Of a stretch of DNA of 64,000 nucleotides, positions 9,267-18,086 are shown in pieces. Below the pieces are notes generated by a model. The model was not told where the DNA came from. It was given only the letters and a program-made list of their open reading frames with translations, and did no database searches. Source of the stretch: Halovenus aranensis. GTDB taxonomy: Archaea > Halobacteriota > Halobacteria > Halobacteriales > Haloarculaceae. The number at the start of each line of letters is the position of its first letter. The first letter of the stretch is position 1. The DNA is taken from NCBI RefSeq assembly GCF_900100385.1, contig NZ_FNFC01000008.1, positions 62,001 through 126,000 on the forward strand, written 5' to 3'. The position numbers were made by a program, and so were the translations under genes.

Positions 9267-10537
9267 ATCGAGTCACCTCCAGAGCGACCGACCTGGCGGA
9301 ACAGGTCCATCTCCGGGCCGGCGTCGATATCCCGTGCGGTCGTCTCCTCGACGACGGTTTCGAGGTCCTTGTCACCGCGTCCAGAGACATTTATCACGAC
9401 CACATCGCCCAGGTTGTCCTCGTGGTCACCGACCGCCGCCGCGTGGAGGTAGCCGAAGGCGTGGGCGGTTTCCAGAGCCGGAATGATTCCCTCGTCCTGT
9501 GAGAGGCGATGGAACGCCTCTAAGGCGGCGTCGTCGTCGACGTTGGCCGGGATGACACGGTCCTCGTCGACGAGGTGGGCGAGCTCCGGGCCGACACCGG
9601 CGTAGTCAAGCCCCGCGGACACGGAGTGAGACTCCATAATCTGCCCGTCCGAGTCCTGGAGAAGCTTCGTACGCGCACCGTGGAGGACGCCCTCCTCGCC
9701 GGTCGAAAGCGTCGCAGAGTTCGGTGCGACGCCCTCCTCTTCGTCGACCTGCAGCGAGGAGCCACCGGCCTCGACGGCGACGAGGTCGACCTCGGGGTCG
9801 TCGATGAACTCGGCGAACATCCCCATCGTGTTCGACCCGCCACCGGCACAGGCCATCACAGAGTCGGGCAGGTCACCGGTCGTGTCGAGTATCTGTTTGC
9901 GAGCCTCTTCGGAGATGACCGCGTGGAAGTCTCGCACCATCGACGGGAACGGTGCCGGTCCGACGATACTTCCGATGACGTAGTGGGTGCGCTCGACGGT
10001 AGCCGCCCAGTCGCGCATCGTCTCGCTGATGGCTTCCTTGAGCGTTCCTCGGCCGGTCGTTACGGGGTTTACCTCCGCACCGTTGAGCCGCATCCTGAAG
10101 ACGTTGGGCCGCTGGCGAGCGATGTCGGTCTCGCCCATGTATATCTCACAGGGCATATCAAGATGGGCCGCCGCCATCGCCGTAGCGGTCCCGTGTTGGC
10201 CTGCCCCTGTCTCTGCGATGATGCGCTCTTTGCCCATGTACTTCGCCAGCAAGACCTGCCCGAGGGCGTTGTTCAGTTTGTGTGCGCCGCCGTGCAGGAG
10301 GTCTTCGCGCTTGAGATAGACGTCTTTGTCGTAGCGCTCCGAGAGCTGGTCGGCGTACTGCAGCGGCGTCGGTCGGCCGCCAAAGTCCTTGAGCCGTTCC
10401 CGGAACTCGTCCATGAAGCCGTCCTCGTTGTGCAAGACGTACCGCTCGTAGGCGTCTGTCAGTTCTTCGATTGCCGGCATCAGCGCCTCCGGCACGTACT
10501 GTCCCCCGTAGTCGCCGAACTCTCCGATTGAACTCAT
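9263..10537 (-). CDS. trpB: Tryptophan synthase beta subunit
   Basis: A 424-residue PLP enzyme (TrpB1 type): [13 protein letters not shown]-like start ([10 protein letters not shown]), [10 protein letters not shown], and [15 protein letters not shown] with PLP lysine Lys87. It also has [12 protein letters not shown], the catalytic-loop region, and [16 protein letters not shown] for phosphate binding. It condenses indole with serine. The 4-nt overlaps with trpC upstream and trpA downstream indicate translational coupling. Confidence 0.96.
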   Translation of the reverse strand: MSSIGEFGDYGGQYVPEALMPAIEELTDAYERYVLHNEDGFMDEFRERLKDFGGRPTPLQYADQLSERYDKDVYLKREDLLHGGAHKLNNALGQVLLAKYMGKERIIAETGAGQHGTATAMAAAHLDMPCEIYMGETDIARQRPNVFRMRLNGAEVNPVTTGRGTLKEAISETMRDWAATVERTHYVIGSIVGPAPFPSMVRDFHAVISEEARKQILDTTGDLPDSVMACAGGGSNTMGMFAEFIDDPEVDLVAVEAGGSSLQVDEEEGVAPNSATLSTGEEGVLHGARTKLLQDSDGQIMESHSVSAGLDYAGVGPELAHLVDEDRVIPANVDDDAALEAFHRLSQDEGIIPALETAHAFGYLHAAAVGDHEDNLGDVVVINVSGRGDKDLETVVEETTARDIDAGPEMDLFRQVGRSGGDSM

Positions 10538-11295
10538 GAGTTGTCTCTCTCCGTGGTAAGTCGCCGCGTGTTCGCAGATACGTCGCCGTCCATGATTGCC
10601 GAGCCGACCAGCAACGCGTCCGCGCCGGCGGCTCGCATCCGTTCGACAGCTGCTCGCGTCTCGATACCGCTCTCTGCCACCAGTACCACGTCGTCGGGGA
10701 CCGTCGGTGCGACGCGCTCGAAGGTTTCGAGGTCGACTTCCAACTGCGTCAGGTCCCGGTTGTTGACGCCGACGATGTCGGCACCGGCCTCAACTGCCGC
10801 CTCGACCTCCGAGGCGGTGTGAGTCTCGACGAGGACCTGAAACCCGCGCTGGCGGGCGGCTGTCACCATCTCGTCGAGGTCGTCGAGGAACCGCGCGATG
10901 AGGAGGACCATATCGGCCGCGACGGTATCGAGTTGTCGCTCGTGGAGGATGAAGTCCTTCCGGAGGACGGGAACCTCGACTGCCTCCCGGACGCGTTCGA
11001 GTGCGTCTGGCGAGCCCCCGAAGTGCGTCGGTTCGGTGAGGACCGACAGCGCCGTTGCACCGCCGGCAACCATCTGCTCGGCCAACTCGACCGGGTCGTC
11101 TCGCCGCGTGCCGTCCGTGGTCGGTGACGTGGGCTTGATTTCGGCGATGACCGGCACCCGGCCGTCGGCTGTCGCGGTCGCGACAGCCGCGGGAAACGAG
11201 CGCGGGGACACCGAGAGTCGAGGGCGGTCACCGCCTCTCGTGTCGGCCGCGTCCAGTATCGACCCGACGACTGGGGCGAGCGATTCAGTATCCAT
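10534..11295 (-). CDS. trpC: Indole-3-glycerol-phosphate synthase
   Basis: A 253-residue TIM barrel with the family hallmarks: [12 protein letters not shown] (first catalytic lysine), [27 protein letters not shown] with the second lysine, [15 protein letters not shown], and VAESGI. It closes the ring of CdRP to indole-3-glycerol phosphate. First gene of the trpCBA-aldolase cluster, with a TATA-like box 26-33 nt upstream, so the message is probably leaderless. TrpD, E, F and G are not here, as usual for haloarchaea with a split pathway. Confidence 0.95.
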   Translation of the reverse strand: MDTESLAPVVGSILDAADTRGGDRPRLSVSPRSFPAAVATATADGRVPVIAEIKPTSPTTDGTRRDDPVELAEQMVAGGATALSVLTEPTHFGGSPDALERVREAVEVPVLRKDFILHERQLDTVAADMVLLIARFLDDLDEMVTAARQRGFQVLVETHTASEVEAAVEAGADIVGVNNRDLTQLEVDLETFERVAPTVPDDVVLVAESGIETRAAVERMRAAGADALLVGSAIMDGDVSANTRRLTTERDNS

Positions 11296-11320
11296 TCTTG
11301 CTCATTGTTGGACAAAGATG

Positions 11321-11328
11321 TTCATAAG
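11321..11328 (-). promoter_or_regulatory. TATA-like box of the trpCBA operon
   Basis: CTTATGAA on the minus strand lies 26-33 nt upstream of the trpC ATG at 11295, predicting a leaderless message. No attenuator-like hairpin or leader ORF is visible between it and trpC. Confidence 0.5.
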
Positions 11329-11336
11329 GCTTGTGA

Positions 11337-12014
11337 CTATGTGCCGGTGAGACCTGCGACCACTCTGTCGAGCGTCCCGCCGCCGTCCGAGCGCTGACGT
11401 TCGAGTCGGCCGCGAACGACGGGCAGGAGTGTATCTGTAAGACCGTCGGTTCGCTCGAAGGAGATAGTCCGGAAGCGGTCGTCTCCGAGCAACAGTCGGT
11501 CTGTCTCGCGGTTGAGATGACAGCCGCCGGCGACGGCGTGCCAGCCGGGAGCCAGCAGGTCGTGGACTCGTCCACTCAGCCCGTCACCGCGGACGTGTTC
11601 GAGAAATCGAAACTCACCGCCGCCTCGCAGGACACGCGCTACCTCGGCGAGAGCCTGCTCGTGGTCGGGGATTGTACAGAGCGCGAACGACGCGATGACC
11701 GCATCGAACGACCTGTCGTCGTACGGTAGTGCCTGCGCGTCGCCAGCAGTCACCGTGATATCGGCCGACAGATCTTCAGCGCGCTCGATAGCCTGGCGTC
11801 GCATCCCCGGGTCTGGTTCGACTGCACACACACTGGTTACGTCCCGCGACTCGACGTACTGAAACAACGCACCGGTGCCAGCGCCGAGGTCGAGCACGTC
11901 GCCAGCGAGGTCCGCGACGAGTGCCTCTCGGTGTGGCCGGAGGACGGTCCGCTCAGGTATCGCCATCACAGGGTCGTACAGCCCGGCGACGAGCGGATTG
12001 TCCGTATTACTCAT
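11337..12014 (-). CDS. SAM-dependent class I methyltransferase, substrate unknown
   Basis: From the ATG at 12014 (MSNTDNPLVAGLYDPVMA) the protein has 225 residues. It carries motif I VLDLGAGTGALF, the acidic end of strand 2 (VCAVEPDPGM), a GDAQALPYDDRSFDAVIASF block and the post-motif LAEVARVLRGGGEFRFLEHV, matching UbiE/METTL7-like enzymes. An upstream in-frame GTG would add 19 residues without family support. It reads toward trpC and is divergent from mutY; the promoter is not obvious. The methyl acceptor (lipid, quinone or small molecule) cannot be read from sequence. Confidence 0.8.
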   Translation of the reverse strand: MSNTDNPLVAGLYDPVMAIPERTVLRPHREALVADLAGDVLDLGAGTGALFQYVESRDVTSVCAVEPDPGMRRQAIERAEDLSADITVTAGDAQALPYDDRSFDAVIASFALCTIPDHEQALAEVARVLRGGGEFRFLEHVRGDGLSGRVHDLLAPGWHAVAGGCHLNRETDRLLLGDDRFRTISFERTDGLTDTLLPVVRGRLERQRSDGGGTLDRVVAGLTGT

Positions 12015-12099
12015 GCGCTGTATAGGCGGTCGCTCCACTTGTGGCCACCGGTGACACGTATCGGTAGGCACAAACCCGTGGCTACCTCACCACTCCGTG

Positions 12100-13017
12100 A
12101 TGACCGACGGCGCGCCCTTCGACGATATCGACCGCGATGCCGTCAGAGCGGCACTTCGCGAGTGGTACGAGGACGACCACCGCGAGTTTCCCTGGCGGGA
12201 GACGACCGACCCATACGAGATTCTCGTCTCCGAGGTGATGAGCCAACAGACTCAGCTCGGCCGCGTCGTCGAGGCTTGGGAGGCGTTCCTCGACCGCTGG
12301 CCGACCGCCGAGGCACTCGCCGAGGCCGACCGCGCGGCCGTGGTCGGCTTCTGGACCGACCACAGCCTGGGGTACAACAACCGCGCGAAGTACCTCCACG
12401 AGGCGGCCCAACAGGTCGGCGATGAGTTCGACGGCGAGTTCCCCCAGAGCCCCGACCGGCTACAGGAGTTGATGGGAGTCGGTCCGTACACCGCTAACGC
12501 GGTCGCCAGTTTCGCGTTCAACAACGGCGACGCAGTGGTCGACACCAACGTCAAGCGCGTCCTCTATCGGGCGTTTGGCGTTCCTGATGACGACGACGCA
12601 TTCGAGCAGCGTGCGAGTGAACTCATGCCAGCCGGGGAGTCTCGCCTCTGGAACAACGCAATCATGGAACTCGGCGGCACCGCCTGCGAGCAGACGCCGA
12701 TCTGTGACGAGTCGGGCTGTCCGTGGCGCGAGTGGTGTCACGCCTACCAGACGGGCGATTTCACCGCGCCAGACGTACCGACACAGCCGAGTTTCAAGGG
12801 GAGCCGTCGGCAGTTCCGCGGCCGGGTCGTTCGCGCGCTGAGTGAACACGGCGAACTGGCACTCGACGAGCTCGGTCCGCGGATTCGCGTCGATTACACG
12901 CCTGAGGGCGACAGCGGCCGCGAGTGGCTGCGAGGACTGCTTGAAGACCTCTCAGAGGAGGGGATGGTCGAACTGTCCGACCGGGACGGAACCACGCTCG
13001 CGCGGCTCCAAGAGTAA
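12100..13017 (+). CDS. mutY: A/G-specific adenine DNA glycosylase MutY
   Basis: A 305-residue base-excision enzyme that removes adenine opposite 8-oxoG. FPWRETTDPY, catalytic Glu45 in SEVMSQQTQ, the helix-hairpin-helix LMGVGPYTANAVASFAF, and catalytic Asp148 in VVDTNVKRV are all present. Four cysteines (196, 202, 207, 213) form the 4Fe-4S site but with X5-X4-X5 spacing rather than the usual X6-X2-X5. The C-terminal ~80 residues look like a winged-helix rather than the bacterial NUDIX-like 8-oxoG domain. A GTG one codon upstream is an alternative start; the ATG is preferred. Confidence 0.93.
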   Translation: MTDGAPFDDIDRDAVRAALREWYEDDHREFPWRETTDPYEILVSEVMSQQTQLGRVVEAWEAFLDRWPTAEALAEADRAAVVGFWTDHSLGYNNRAKYLHEAAQQVGDEFDGEFPQSPDRLQELMGVGPYTANAVASFAFNNGDAVVDTNVKRVLYRAFGVPDDDDAFEQRASELMPAGESRLWNNAIMELGGTACEQTPICDESGCPWREWCHAYQTGDFTAPDVPTQPSFKGSRRQFRGRVVRALSEHGELALDELGPRIRVDYTPEGDSGREWLRGLLEDLSEEGMVELSDRDGTTLARLQE

Positions 13018-13025
13018 GACAGGCG

Positions 13026-14651
13026 TCACTCGTCGTCAGGGTCGCTGACTTTTCCGTCTCGGCGGTCCCGGTCGCGCATGTCTTGCTCTCGCGCTTCCGG
13101 CGGGCCGTACCCACCGCCGCCTGGCGTTCGGATTGTCACCGTCGTCCCCGGTTCGATGTCGCGCGTCGTCTTCGCCCCGAATGGGTCTCCGTCGACGGTG
13201 TTCTCGCCCAGTGCGCCAGGGTTGCCGCCTGCGGCACCGTCGGGACGGTGACGACGCCGCTCGGTCAGCACCGAAACGACAGCCTCGGTCTCGACTGTGA
13301 GCGAGCGCACGAGTCCCAGTCCGCCGCGGTACTGTCCATCACCACCGCTATCCTCGCGTAACGAGTACTCTTCGACGGTGACGGGATACTCGGCTTCGAG
13401 CGCCTCGACGGGCGTGTTGAGCGTGTTCGTCATCCCGACCTGAACGCCGTCCATCCCGTCTTTTGTCGGGCGAGCGCCGAACCCGCCGCCAATCGTCTCG
13501 TAGTAGGTGAAGCCACCGCGCCCGCGACTCCCGATGATGAGGTTGTTCATCGTTCCCTGAGAATGTGCCGGAACGCGCTCTGGGACCGCCTGTGCGAAGG
13601 CGGCGAAGACGACATCTGTGATACGCTGGCTCGTCTCGACGTTCCCGCCGACGACCGCCGCAGGTGGGTCGGGATTCACGACGGTCCCCTCTGGGGCGAC
13701 CACGTCGATGGTCGCGTAGCTCCCGTGGTTGGGCGGAATCGAGGGGTCGGTGATGCTCCGAACGACGAAGTAGACGGCACTCTTTGCGACGGCAAGCGGG
13801 GCGTTCATGTTGCCCTCACACTGCCGGGCACTCCCGGTGAAGTCGACGTGAACGTCCGCGCCGTCGACGGTGACGGTCACCTCGATTGGAATGTCTCTCT
13901 CGGTCACGCCGTCGCCCTCGAGTACGTCAGTCGCCCGATAGCTGCCGTCTGGAAACGCGGTCAGCTGTTCGGTCACCCGCTCGCGCGAGTAGTCGATAAT
14001 CGAATCGAACGCGCGTTCGATGTCGTGACGGCCGTGCTCGTCCCGAATGTCCTCGAGTCGGGTTTCGGCCCGGTCGTGGGCGGCGAGTTGGGCCCGGAGG
14101 TCGGCCTGTCGCTCGGTCCGGTTGCGGACGTTCGCCAGGATGACAGAGAGTATATCCTCGTTCAGTTCGCCGTCGGACCGCAACGGAACGCAGGGCAGGC
14201 GGAGCCCTTCCTGGTAGATTTCCGTCGCCCCGGCGGGCATACTTCCGGGTATCATCCCGCCGACATCGGCGTGATGTGCTCGCGTGACAGCGTAGCCGAG
14301 AACTGTGCCATCGGCTCCGAGCGCCGAGACGACGGTCACGTCCGGGAGATGGGTCCCCCCCTCGAACGGGTCGTTGAGGACGTACGCGTCGCCCGGCGCT
14401 GGGTCCCGGCGTGTGACTACTTCGACGGCGTCGGGCATCGCGCCGAGATGGACGGGGATGTGTTCTGCCTGAGCGACCATCCGGCCGTCTGCATCGAACA
14501 ACGCCGTCGAGCAGTCCTGGCGTTCCTTGATATTCGGCGAGTAGGCGCTCTGGATGAGGACTTGTCCCATCTCCTCGGCGATGCTTTCGAGTTTGTTGCG
14601 GAACACTTCGAGCGAAACCGGGTCCAGGCCGTCGGAATCCTGTGGTGTCAC
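13026..14651 (-). CDS. hyuB: Hydantoinase B / oxoprolinase-type subunit
   Basis: A 541-residue HyuB family protein: DPVSLEVFRNKLESIAEEMG at the start, DCSTALFDADGRMVAQAEHIPVHLG, LNDPFEGGTHLPDVTVV, ADVGGMIPGSMP, NNLIIGSRG and a glycine-rich GGGGYGPPEARE C-terminus are typical. With HyuA it forms an ATP-dependent hydantoinase/5-oxoprolinase/acetone-carboxylase-like enzyme; the substrate is not predictable. Its ATG overlaps the hyuA stop by 4 nt. It is convergent with mutY, with an 8-nt gap. Confidence 0.9.
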   Translation of the reverse strand: MTPQDSDGLDPVSLEVFRNKLESIAEEMGQVLIQSAYSPNIKERQDCSTALFDADGRMVAQAEHIPVHLGAMPDAVEVVTRRDPAPGDAYVLNDPFEGGTHLPDVTVVSALGADGTVLGYAVTRAHHADVGGMIPGSMPAGATEIYQEGLRLPCVPLRSDGELNEDILSVILANVRNRTERQADLRAQLAAHDRAETRLEDIRDEHGRHDIERAFDSIIDYSRERVTEQLTAFPDGSYRATDVLEGDGVTERDIPIEVTVTVDGADVHVDFTGSARQCEGNMNAPLAVAKSAVYFVVRSITDPSIPPNHGSYATIDVVAPEGTVVNPDPPAAVVGGNVETSQRITDVVFAAFAQAVPERVPAHSQGTMNNLIIGSRGRGGFTYYETIGGGFGARPTKDGMDGVQVGMTNTLNTPVEALEAEYPVTVEEYSLREDSGGDGQYRGGLGLVRSLTVETEAVVSVLTERRRHRPDGAAGGNPGALGENTVDGDPFGAKTTRDIEPGTTVTIRTPGGGGYGPPEAREQDMRDRDRRDGKVSDPDDE

Positions 14652-16648
14652 GAGTTACCCTCCGTGAGAACGAGTGAGCCATTCTCCCGAACAGTCGCTT
14701 CCCACGCCGGCGGGACGACGGTTGTACTCTCGTCTTGTTCGAGAACCGCCGGCCCACTGAGACGCGTCCCCGGCGTCATCGGCCGTCGATACACCGGTGT
14801 GGTGTACTCCGTTCCCTCGAAGACGGCCGACTGTTCGCCGAGTTGGTCGAGTGACTCCCCCGAGACCGCCATCTCGGGGGCGCTCCGCGGAATCGCTGCG
14901 GTCGCTCGGAGATTGACGATTTCGACCGGTTCATCGGCTCTGTAGCCGTAGACCCGCTCGTGTCTGGCGTCGAATGCCGTCTTGAGACCCTCAGTGTCGA
15001 TTGGCGCCTCGACATCGACGGTCAACTCGAAGCTCTGGCCGCGATAGCGCAGGTCTGCCGACCGCCGGACGACCACCTCCTCGCGGCCGGTGTCGACGGG
15101 TAGTTCGCCGAACAGGTCGGCGTACACGCCGTCCAGCTCGGCAGTTGTCGCCTCCGTCAGCGGCATCTGATGTGTTCGGACTGCGTCGTAGCTCTCGTCG
15201 GCGGCCAGCAGTCCGTACGCCGAGAGCACGCCGCCGACGTGGGGCACGACGACAGTCTGAACGGTCAACTCCGACGCGAGCGCAGCGGCGTGCATTGGAC
15301 CGGCACCGCCGAACGCGACCAGACCGAACTCGCGCGGGTCGTGGCCGCGCTCGACGGTCATCGAGCGAATCGCCCGCGTCATGTTGGCGTTTGCAATCCG
15401 GAAGACACCCCGAGCGGCCGCGAGCGGAGAGTCCAGTCCCGCCTGAGCTGCCAGACGGTCGAGGGCGTCGACGGCAGCCTGTCGGTCCAGTTCGAGCTCC
15501 CCACCAAGCTGTGTGTCCTCGTTGATGTAGCCGAGTACGAGATTAGCGTCGGTCACCGTTGGTGCTGTCCCGCCGCGCCCGTAACAGGCGGGTCCCGGCT
15601 CAGCGCCCGCCGACCGCGGGCCGACGCGAACTGCGCCGCCAGAGTCGACCCAGGCGATGCTACCGCCGCCAGCGCCGACAGTGTTCACGTCGACCATCGG
15701 CACGCGAATCGGGTAGCCTCCGATTTCGTTATCGGTTGTTCGCTCGACGGCGCCGTCTCGGATGAGGCTCACGTCACTGGATGTCCCCCCCATGTCGAAG
15801 GTGACAAACCCCTCCAGGTCGGCCGCCTCAGCGAGTGCTGTCGCCGTCGCCCGCGCGCCGACGACGCCCGCTGCGGGCCCCGAAAGCACGGTCTGGACGG
15901 CGTGTTCGCGGATGTCGTCCGTACCAGCGATACCACCGTTGGACTGCATAATCTGTGGCGCTGGTAGCCCCAGTTCGGTCGCTCGGTCGGAGAGGCGACC
16001 GAGATACGAGTCGATGGTCGGCGTCACGTAGGCGTCGACTGCGGTAGTCGATGTCCGCTCGTACTCCCGGAACTCGTTGAGCACCTCGTGAGACGGCGAC
16101 ACCGGAACGTCGAGCGCGTCAGTCAGCCGGTCGGCGACGAGCCGTTCGTTCGTCGGGTCGACATACGAGTGCAGGAATGAGACGGCGACGCTCTCGATAT
16201 CACGTTCCTGTAACGTCTCTACGAGGTCGTCGAGCGCTCCCGACTCAGGCGGCGTTCTGTCGCCGTCGACCGTCGTTCGTTCTGGCAGTTCGACCCGATT
16301 GCGTCGCTCTACAAGTGGCATCGGCTTCTCTGCCTCCAGGTCGTACAGGTCGGGACGCGTCTGGCGCCCAATCTCCAAGACGTCTCTGAATCCCTCGGTC
16401 GTGACGAGTGCCGTCTTCGCACCGTCGCCTTCGAGGAGTGCGTTCGTCGAGACAGTCATTGCGTGGACGAACTCAGTGACTGCGTCGGGGTCGATACCGG
16501 CGTCAGAGCAGGCCTGTTCGATACCGTCGACGACGCCCTCGCTCTGGTCTGGCGTCGAAGAGACTTTAGCTGTCGTAATGTCGCCGTTTGCGACGAGAAC
16601 GATGTCGGTGAAGGTACCGCCAACATCGACACCGACTACGGCGGTCAC
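14648..16648 (-). CDS. hyuA: Hydantoinase A / oxoprolinase-type subunit
   Basis: A 666-residue protein with the acetate/sugar-kinase-like ATPase start VVGVDVGGTFTDIVLV, the FVHAMTVSTNALLEGDGAKT block, VTFDMGGTSSDVSLI, and GAGGGSIAWVDSGG. FGGAGPMHAAALA completes the HyuA signature. It activates the ring substrate with ATP in complex with HyuB. The start is a GTG at 16648, overlapping by 4 nt the end of a 22-codon basic ORF, so translation may be coupled to it. Confidence 0.92.
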   Translation of the reverse strand: MTAVVGVDVGGTFTDIVLVANGDITTAKVSSTPDQSEGVVDGIEQACSDAGIDPDAVTEFVHAMTVSTNALLEGDGAKTALVTTEGFRDVLEIGRQTRPDLYDLEAEKPMPLVERRNRVELPERTTVDGDRTPPESGALDDLVETLQERDIESVAVSFLHSYVDPTNERLVADRLTDALDVPVSPSHEVLNEFREYERTSTTAVDAYVTPTIDSYLGRLSDRATELGLPAPQIMQSNGGIAGTDDIREHAVQTVLSGPAAGVVGARATATALAEAADLEGFVTFDMGGTSSDVSLIRDGAVERTTDNEIGGYPIRVPMVDVNTVGAGGGSIAWVDSGGAVRVGPRSAGAEPGPACYGRGGTAPTVTDANLVLGYINEDTQLGGELELDRQAAVDALDRLAAQAGLDSPLAAARGVFRIANANMTRAIRSMTVERGHDPREFGLVAFGGAGPMHAAALASELTVQTVVVPHVGGVLSAYGLLAADESYDAVRTHQMPLTEATTAELDGVYADLFGELPVDTGREEVVVRRSADLRYRGQSFELTVDVEAPIDTEGLKTAFDARHERVYGYRADEPVEIVNLRATAAIPRSAPEMAVSGESLDQLGEQSAVFEGTEYTTPVYRRPMTPGTRLSGPAVLEQDESTTVVPPAWEATVRENGSLVLTEGNS

Positions 16649-16713
16649 CGTTGTCCCCCTTGGTCGTCCCGCTTGCGGTCACGGCGGGAGCGAGTCCGCT
16701 GTATCTCGGGCAT
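16645..16713 (-). CDS. Possible 22-residue leader peptide in front of hyuA
   Basis: An ATG at 16713 opens a 22-codon frame (MPEIQRTRSRRDRKRDDQGG then QR) that ends in TGA overlapping the hyuA GTG as GTGA. A TTTTTTACG box sits 25-33 nt upstream, so the transcript would begin at this ATG. The peptide is very basic, unlike the acidic proteome. It may be a translational coupling device rather than a functional protein; length alone cannot exclude chance. Confidence 0.35.
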   Translation of the reverse strand: MPEIQRTRSRRDRKRDDQGGQR

Positions 16714-16737
16714 TTCTACCGGGTACCAGTAAGTCCT

Positions 16738-16746
16738 CGTAAAAAA
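16738..16746 (-). promoter_or_regulatory. TATA-like box for the hyu operon
   Basis: TTTTTTACG on the minus strand is ~28 nt from the ATG of the leader ORF at 16713 and ~93 nt from the hyuA GTG. Confidence 0.5.
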
Positions 16747-16775
16747 CAGTTGCTGCAGAGCGTGGCAATTACCTC

Positions 16776-16890
16776 TGATAGTGATTATTGCGGTAATTTT
16801 CGTGACCACGTGACAGGAATCGTCGTGTCACATCCTGTGAGTTCCGTCTGCTGTTGCCACGGCGGTAACGACTCGCAATAATCACGATGA
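16776..16890 (-). repeat. 115-bp inverted-repeat element, copy 2
   Basis: By my count it differs from copy 1 at about 8 of 115 positions. The right terminal repeat is perfect at TGATAGTGATTATTGCG; the other end is TCATCGTGATTATTGCG. The stems GTTACC-GCCGT-GG(C)AAC and GTGACA-n10-TGTCAC are kept. Unlike the other copies it does not abut a stop codon: it lies between the divergent hyuA and rpoF genes. The stretch from 16891 to 17032 holds nothing else I can support. Confidence 0.88.
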
Positions 16891-17032
16891 GAGGGCGATG
16901 CCAGCCTCGTACCCACCCCCAGGGGACAGCTACAGCGGCGGGGTCCCAGGCAACTCAGATTCGGCAGGTATTTTTCGCTTGATTATCTATACCGGCACGA
17001 ACAGCGAGGCTCGTCCGTCTGACACGACGAGC

Positions 17033-17041
17033 GAATATCTT
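17033..17041 (+). promoter_or_regulatory. Candidate TATA box of rpoF
   Basis: AATATCTTC lies about 24 nt upstream of the rpoF ATG at 17057, acceptable for a leaderless start. A second AT-rich stretch (GATTATCTATA near 16981-16991) is further away. Confidence 0.4.
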
Positions 17042-17056
17042 CGACAGGACCCAATC

Positions 17057-17413
17057 ATGACAATATTCAAAGAAAAAGTCGACGAGGAGTATCTGACCGT
17101 TGCCGAGACCAAAGAGATTCTGGAGCGTCTCGAAGTCGAGCGCGCGACCGACGACGAGCGTGAGATGCGGTACGAACTCGCGCGGGCCATCGAGCACACG
17201 AACCGATTTGCCGAACTCGACCCGGACGACGCCCGCGAGTTCGCCGACAAGCTGGTCGACCTCGAGAAAGTCGACGAGAAGACGGCGAACAAAATCGTCG
17301 ACCTCAAGCCCCGTGACCGAGATGAACTCCGCGCAGTGTTCGCTCAGGAACGGTACTCCCTCTCTGGCGACGAACTCGACGAAATTCTCAACGTCGTCAA
17401 CCAGTACGTCTAA
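17057..17413 (+). CDS. rpoF: DNA-directed RNA polymerase subunit F (Rpb4-like)
   Basis: The protein starting at the ATG at 17057 (MTIFKEKVDEEYLTVAETKE) has 118 residues and matches archaeal RpoF/Rpb4: an N-terminal helical region followed by an HRDC-like C-terminus with DEKTANKIVDLKPRDRDELRAVFAQERY. It forms the polymerase stalk with RpoE. Upstream in-frame ATGs extend into the intergenic repeat region and give non-family sequence. It heads the rpoF-DUF655-rsmA-HemK block conserved in haloarchaea. The usual upstream rpl21e gene is absent here. Confidence 0.93.
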   Translation: MTIFKEKVDEEYLTVAETKEILERLEVERATDDEREMRYELARAIEHTNRFAELDPDDAREFADKLVDLEKVDEKTANKIVDLKPRDRDELRAVFAQERYSLSGDELDEILNVVNQYV

Positions 17414-17498
17414 CTCGGCCTCGCCCGGCGTGTTCGCCGCCTGGGTGGCCGTCCCCACCTGCGTACGTTTAAGTGGCCAGTCGTCGTACCATCGTGGT

Positions 17499-18065
17499 AT
17501 GACCGACGACGAACGTGACGAGAGCGAGGAGGTCGTCGTACTGGACTTTCTCGCACACGGACGGACTGACGACGACCGCCCCCAGTACCAGAAAGAGCCC
17601 CTCGCGTACGTCCTCGATAAGCGAGCGTTCCACCTCTACGAACTCGTGATGAACCAGGGAGCGAACATCTCTATCGGTGATTCGTTCCGCCTCGGGGAGA
17701 CCGACGATATCGTCCGACAGACCAGCATCGACTACGGTGACCTGCCAAGCGGTGCGAGTTCGGAGCTCGATTACGTCATCGAGGAGTTGGTCGAGGCCGA
17801 AGAACAGCGGTTCGTCGACTACTTCAACGACGCACAGCCGATTACACTCCGTCTCCACCAGCTGAATCTGTTCCCGGGTATCGGCGAGAAACTCCGGAAC
17901 GATATCCTCGACGAGCGCAAGCGCAAGCCCTTCGAGAGCTTCGAGGAACTCGACGAACGCATCGACGGCCTCCACAGCCCGAAAGACGTCGTCGTAGAGC
18001 GCATCCTCGAAGAACTGAAAGGGGACGACCTGAAATACCAGCTGTTCGTTCGTGACGACGATTGA
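17499..18065 (+). CDS. DUF655 helix-hairpin-helix protein
   Basis: A 188-residue acidic protein of the archaeal DUF655 family: VVVLDFLAHGRTDDDRP, LAYVLDKRAFHLYELV, a barrel-like middle, and a C-terminal helix-hairpin-helix (LNLFPGIGEKLRNDILDERK) that suggests nucleic-acid binding. The ATG at 17499 is 25-30 nt after a TTTAAG box (17468-17474), implying its own leaderless promoter despite the operon position. The conserved position between rpoF and rsmA suggests a role in rRNA or transcription, but no activity is known to me. Confidence 0.85.
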   Translation: MTDDERDESEEVVVLDFLAHGRTDDDRPQYQKEPLAYVLDKRAFHLYELVMNQGANISIGDSFRLGETDDIVRQTSIDYGDLPSGASSELDYVIEELVEAEEQRFVDYFNDAQPITLRLHQLNLFPGIGEKLRNDILDERKRKPFESFEELDERIDGLHSPKDVVVERILEELKGDDLKYQLFVRDDD

Positions 18066-18086
18066 CGTGACGGGTGTATTTACAGC

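Noticed and set aside
13563-14945. 460-codon plus-strand frame opposite hyuB/hyuA
   Set aside because: Antisense shadow; hyuB and hyuA carry clear family motifs on the minus strand.
16898-17413. Longer RpoF starting at 16898
   Set aside because: The extra N-terminus is non-family sequence reaching toward the repeat; the ATG at 17057 gives a normal RpoF.
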